From a candidate division KSB1 bacterium (GTDB lineage Bacteria > Zhuqueibacterota > Zhuqueibacteria > Zhuqueibacterales > Zhuqueibacteraceae): a stretch of DNA of 64,000 nt. This document shows positions 61,677 to 64,000 of the stretch, piece by piece; position 1 is the first letter of the stretch, and the number at the start of each line of letters is the position of its first letter. The position numbers and the translations under genes were made by a program. The stretch spans positions 217,501-281,500 of the forward strand of contig JAPDPX010000009.1 of assembly GCA_034506255.1 (NCBI GenBank), given 5' to 3'. The notes below the pieces were generated by a model. That model did not search any database. It was not told the DNA's origin and saw only the letters and a list, made by a program, of their open reading frames with translations.

Positions 61677-62602
61677 TCGATCTCGTGTTCCTGGGCACCG
61701 GCTCGGCACTGCCAAACGCGCGGCGCAATCTCTCCGCGGTGGCGCTGGTACGCCAGGGTGAAATCTTTCTCTTCGATTGCGGCGAGGCAACTCAGATTCA
61801 ATTCCGCCGTGCCGGCCTCAAACCCGGGAGGCTGCGCGGTATTTTCATCTCCCATTTCCACGGTGATCATCTTTTCGGCCTGCCGGGTTTGCTCACCAGT
61901 TTGAAGATGCTGGGCTGCCAGCAGGAGATTCATCTCTTCGGCCCCCACGGCCTGGCGTCCTACATCGAATTTCACCGCCGGCTGTGTGGCTTCGAGTTGA
62001 GCTTTCCACTCACGATTTATGAAATCACGGAGAACAGCCGGCGGGTGATCTGGCAGGCCGCGGATTATCATGTCGAATGGCAGCCGTTGCAGCATCGGCT
62101 GTTCACGGCGGGTTATGCGCTGGTGGAGGCCGATCGTCCGGGCAAGTTCGATGAACAACGCGCCGACGCGCTCGGTGTGCCTTTCGGCCCGGAGCGCGGC
62201 CGCCTGCAGGCCGGCGAGCGCATCGTCCTGGCAAACGGCAAAATCATCACTCCCGCGGAAGTGATTGGCCCGCCGCGGCCGGGGGTGAAAATTGCGTATT
62301 GTGTCGACACCTCGCCCTGCCCCGGTGAAGAATTGCTGGCGCAGGATGCCGATGCCTTGATTGCCGATGCGACTTTTCCCGCGCAGGAACGGGAATGGGC
62401 ACAGCAAACCGGGCATTCGACTGCCGCCGAAGCCGGCGCGCTGGCACAACGCTGCGGGGTTCGCCACCTCTTTCTCACCCACTTCAGCGGCACCTTGAGC
62501 CACGCGGATTTGTCCGCAATGGTCGAAGAAGCGCGCACTTTCCTGCCGCAGGTCACCGCCGCCACCGATCTGGCGCGTTTCACGATTTTGCCCCGCGCCT
62601 GA
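61673..62602 (+). CDS. rnz: ribonuclease Z (tRNA 3' processing)
   Basis: 309 aa, the usual length of the bacterial short form. Metallo-beta-lactamase fold with LVFLGTGSALPNARRN at the N-terminus, the zinc motif HFHGDH (about residue 61), then DTSPCPGEELLAQDADALIADATF (Asp ligand) and the last His in LFLTHFSG. It removes the 3' trailer of tRNA precursors; the tRNA in this window has no encoded CCA, so this enzyme and CCA addition would be needed for it. Start ATG 61673 overlaps the upstream stop. Confidence 0.95.
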   Translation: MIDLVFLGTGSALPNARRNLSAVALVRQGEIFLFDCGEATQIQFRRAGLKPGRLRGIFISHFHGDHLFGLPGLLTSLKMLGCQQEIHLFGPHGLASYIEFHRRLCGFELSFPLTIYEITENSRRVIWQAADYHVEWQPLQHRLFTAGYALVEADRPGKFDEQRADALGVPFGPERGRLQAGERIVLANGKIITPAEVIGPPRPGVKIAYCVDTSPCPGEELLAQDADALIADATFPAQEREWAQQTGHSTAAEAGALAQRCGVRHLFLTHFSGTLSHADLSAMVEEARTFLPQVTAATDLARFTILPRA

Positions 62603-62652
62603 GCTGTCGCGGCGGTTTGCGGCACGCCGGCAGCCCCCGCCTGGCCTTCTCC

Positions 62653-63039
62653 TCAATCGCCCAACTCTTCCGGATGAAATGTGATTTGGGGCAGCGGTTC
62701 CGGCAGGCTGGCCAGCGTCGGCGGGCTGGCGTGATAGGGTTGCACGCTGCGCAACAAGGCCGCGACTTCCACCCCGCAGCAACGATCAGGCACCTGCGCG
62801 AGTTTTTGCATGCCCTTGTGAAGCTGGCTTTGCATGCCCTTCAGGTTGTGCATGCGGTAATGATAGAAGCCGGTGGCGATATTGACCAGGCCGTGAAAAA
62901 GATTGCGCTCCACCGGCGTGCGCGCATCCAGCCACAACTCCTCCAGCTCGTCATGCGCTTCGAAAAAATACTCACGATTGAAGAGGTCGATGCCACGAGC
63001 CAGGCGCGCGCGCAGGTTTGTGAGGAAGCGGTTGGTCAA
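62653..63039 (-). CDS. DUF309 family protein
   Basis: 128 aa. The DUF309 core is clear: GIDLFNREYFFEAHDELEELWLDA, then RNLFHGLVNIATGFYHYRMHNLKGM. Its His/Glu residues look like a metal or ligand site, but no function is established. Translation probably starts at TTG 63039: AGGAG lies 9 nt upstream and no in-frame ATG fits the conserved N-terminus. It lies convergent with RNase Z and about 160 nt downstream of the sorted Asp-box protein. Confidence 0.83.
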   Translation of the reverse strand: MTNRFLTNLRARLARGIDLFNREYFFEAHDELEELWLDARTPVERNLFHGLVNIATGFYHYRMHNLKGMQSQLHKGMQKLAQVPDRCCGVEVAALLRSVQPYHASPPTLASLPEPLPQITFHPEELGD

Positions 63040-63200
63040 GGCTGTTTGCTCCTGTATTCATGCGGGTTTCATGGTGATTCTGCCGAGCCGCAAGCCCTCG
63101 AAGAGTCCATCCCCCACTGCCGTTGTCCTGCAGGGATCCGGTGAAGCAGCGCGCGGCCTCTTTTCGGATTTCAATCTGGATGAAAATCCGGCGCAGCGCC

Positions 63201-64000
63201 TCAATGCAGCAGCACCATCTTTTTGCTGGCTGTGAATGCCGCGGTCTGAATGCGATACAAATACACACCGGCACGCAGCAGATTGCCCTCCTGATCGTGG
63301 GCATCCCACACCACGGTGTGCTCGCCGGCGGACTGGGTTTCGTCCAGGATCCGCTCGATGAGGCGGCCGGCGAGATCATAAACCACCAAACTCACCCGTC
63401 CGGCACGCGGCAGACGATAGGTTATTGTGGTGCTGGGATTGAAAGGGTTGGGATAGTTCTGGCTGAGTGCAAAAGCCAGCGGGGATTCCGTCAGGGTTGT
63501 TATGCCGCTGGCCTGCCGGCTGTATTTGTACACCAGACGACCAACGGCATAGCCCAGGGTGTCGCCTAAAAAGCGAAAGCGATTGACCCGTGCGCCAAAG
63601 CCGGCGGATTGCCAGGTTGCGCCACCGTCGCGGGTTTCGTAGGTGGGCTGGCTGCTGTTGCCCCCAATCCAGCCGTGCTGTTCATCGATGAAGCCGATGC
63701 CCTGCACAAAGTAATAATCTGGCGAAAACAGTTTTTCCTGCCAGGTGCGGCCGCCGTCACTGGTTTTGAGAAAGTAAATCGGCGCCAGGCTGTTGCGCTG
63801 CAAGGACACGTAGCCGGTGCGGCGGGTGGGGAAGGAAATTTTCCAGCACCATTCGCCGGTGCGGCTGGTGGTGAAGCGTTTCTCCCAGGTGGCGCCGCCA
63901 TCGCTGGTGAAGAGAATGACGCCGCTGGAGTTGTCATGAGTGACATTGGTCAGGCCGACAGCGAGGCCGGTGTCCGGATGAAAAAAGTAGACATCGATCA
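63201..64000 (-). CDS. secreted Asp-box/BNR repeat protein with type IX-style sorting tail (5' end beyond the window)
   Basis: The frame is open from the window edge to a stop at 63201, giving about 265 residues; the start lies outside. The visible part has three Asp-box-like motifs (FTSDGGATWEK, TSDGGRTWQEK, TRDGGATWQS), each followed by the GIGFIDEQHGWIGG-type strand seen in Ycf48/photosystem-stability-like propellers. The C-terminus is a sorting domain (NYPNPFNPSTTITYRL ... GVYLYRIQTAAFTASKKMVLL). It is likely exported by the same system as the other two tail-bearing proteins here. Confidence 0.85.
   Translation of the reverse strand, partial: IDVYFFHPDTGLAVGLTNVTHDNSSGVILFTSDGGATWEKRFTTSRTGEWCWKISFPTRRTGYVSLQRNSLAPIYFLKTSDGGRTWQEKLFSPDYYFVQGIGFIDEQHGWIGGNSSQPTYETRDGGATWQSAGFGARVNRFRFLGDTLGYAVGRLVYKYSRQASGITTLTESPLAFALSQNYPNPFNPSTTITYRLPRAGRVSLVVYDLAGRLIERILDETQSAGEHTVVWDAHDQEGNLLRAGVYLYRIQTAAFTASKKMVLLH

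Overview
The window looks like chromosomal sequence from a GC-rich, Gram-negative member of the FCB superphylum, most like the candidate phylum KSB1 / Calditrichota lineage. This is an inference. It rests on three extracellular proteins that end in the 'YPNPFNP...' C-terminal sorting domain (type IX secretion style), a short primary sigma factor (285 aa), sigma70-like promoters (TTGACA-17-TAGATT before that sigma factor), SbcCD/YhaO-YhaN, CdaA and DUF1573 genes, and no phage, plasmid or CRISPR signature. No 16S rRNA is present, so the phylum cannot be fixed from the window.

Layout. 0-1.3 kb: 3' part of 23S rRNA, 5S rRNA and the rRNA operon terminator. 1.5-3.3 kb: membrane-anchored Ser/Thr kinase with PEGA domains. 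3.8-13.1 kb: one giant secreted protein (3103 aa) with four Asp-box beta-propeller blocks alternating with arrays of 3, 6 and 2 Ig-like repeats and a sorting tail. 13.3-17.9 kb (minus): a polyprenyl-linked glycosylation cluster (GT2, GtrA, two GT-C type membrane proteins). 18-19.8 kb (minus): a lipoprotein with a 48-bp tandem-repeat linker, followed by a decayed paralogue. 20.3-27.8 kb: RND efflux adaptor and pump, separated by a MauE/thioredoxin-like protein, a DUF1573 protein and a glyoxalase-fold dioxygenase. 28.2-35.1 kb: dihaem cytochrome c, DUF3298 protein, DUF2270/DUF2179 protein, a small lipoprotein and a frameshifted choice-of-anchor I protein.

35.5-44.9 kb is a housekeeping block: tRNA-Met(CAT), tilS, hpt, ftsH, a TPR protein, folP, cdaA and rlmN. 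45-48.5 kb: a TPR protein (minus), the primary sigma factor with a clear promoter, and an M23 peptidase. 48.6-56 kb: a DNA-repair island with a UvrD helicase fused to a four-cysteine RecB-like nuclease, then a translationally coupled SbcD/SbcC-like (YhaO/YhaN) pair. 56.4-58 kb (minus): Smr-domain protein and a SigJ-type ECF sigma factor. 58.2-62.6 kb: epimerase-like protein, alpha/beta hydrolase, EamA transporter, diacylglycerol-kinase-like protein and RNase Z, the last four tightly packed or overlapping. 62.6-64 kb (minus): DUF309 protein and the C-terminal part of another sorted Asp-box protein that runs off the window.

Themes: many genes are coupled by ATGA/GTGA/TGATG overlaps; several predicted starts move downstream of the longest open frame when Shine-Dalgarno sites are considered; intergenic regions hold a GAAAAT...ATTTTC-bounded palindromic element in two diverged copies. 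The least ordinary items are the giant modular protein, the lipoprotein with its decayed neighbour, the frameshifted choice-of-anchor gene and the helicase-nuclease plus SbcCD island.
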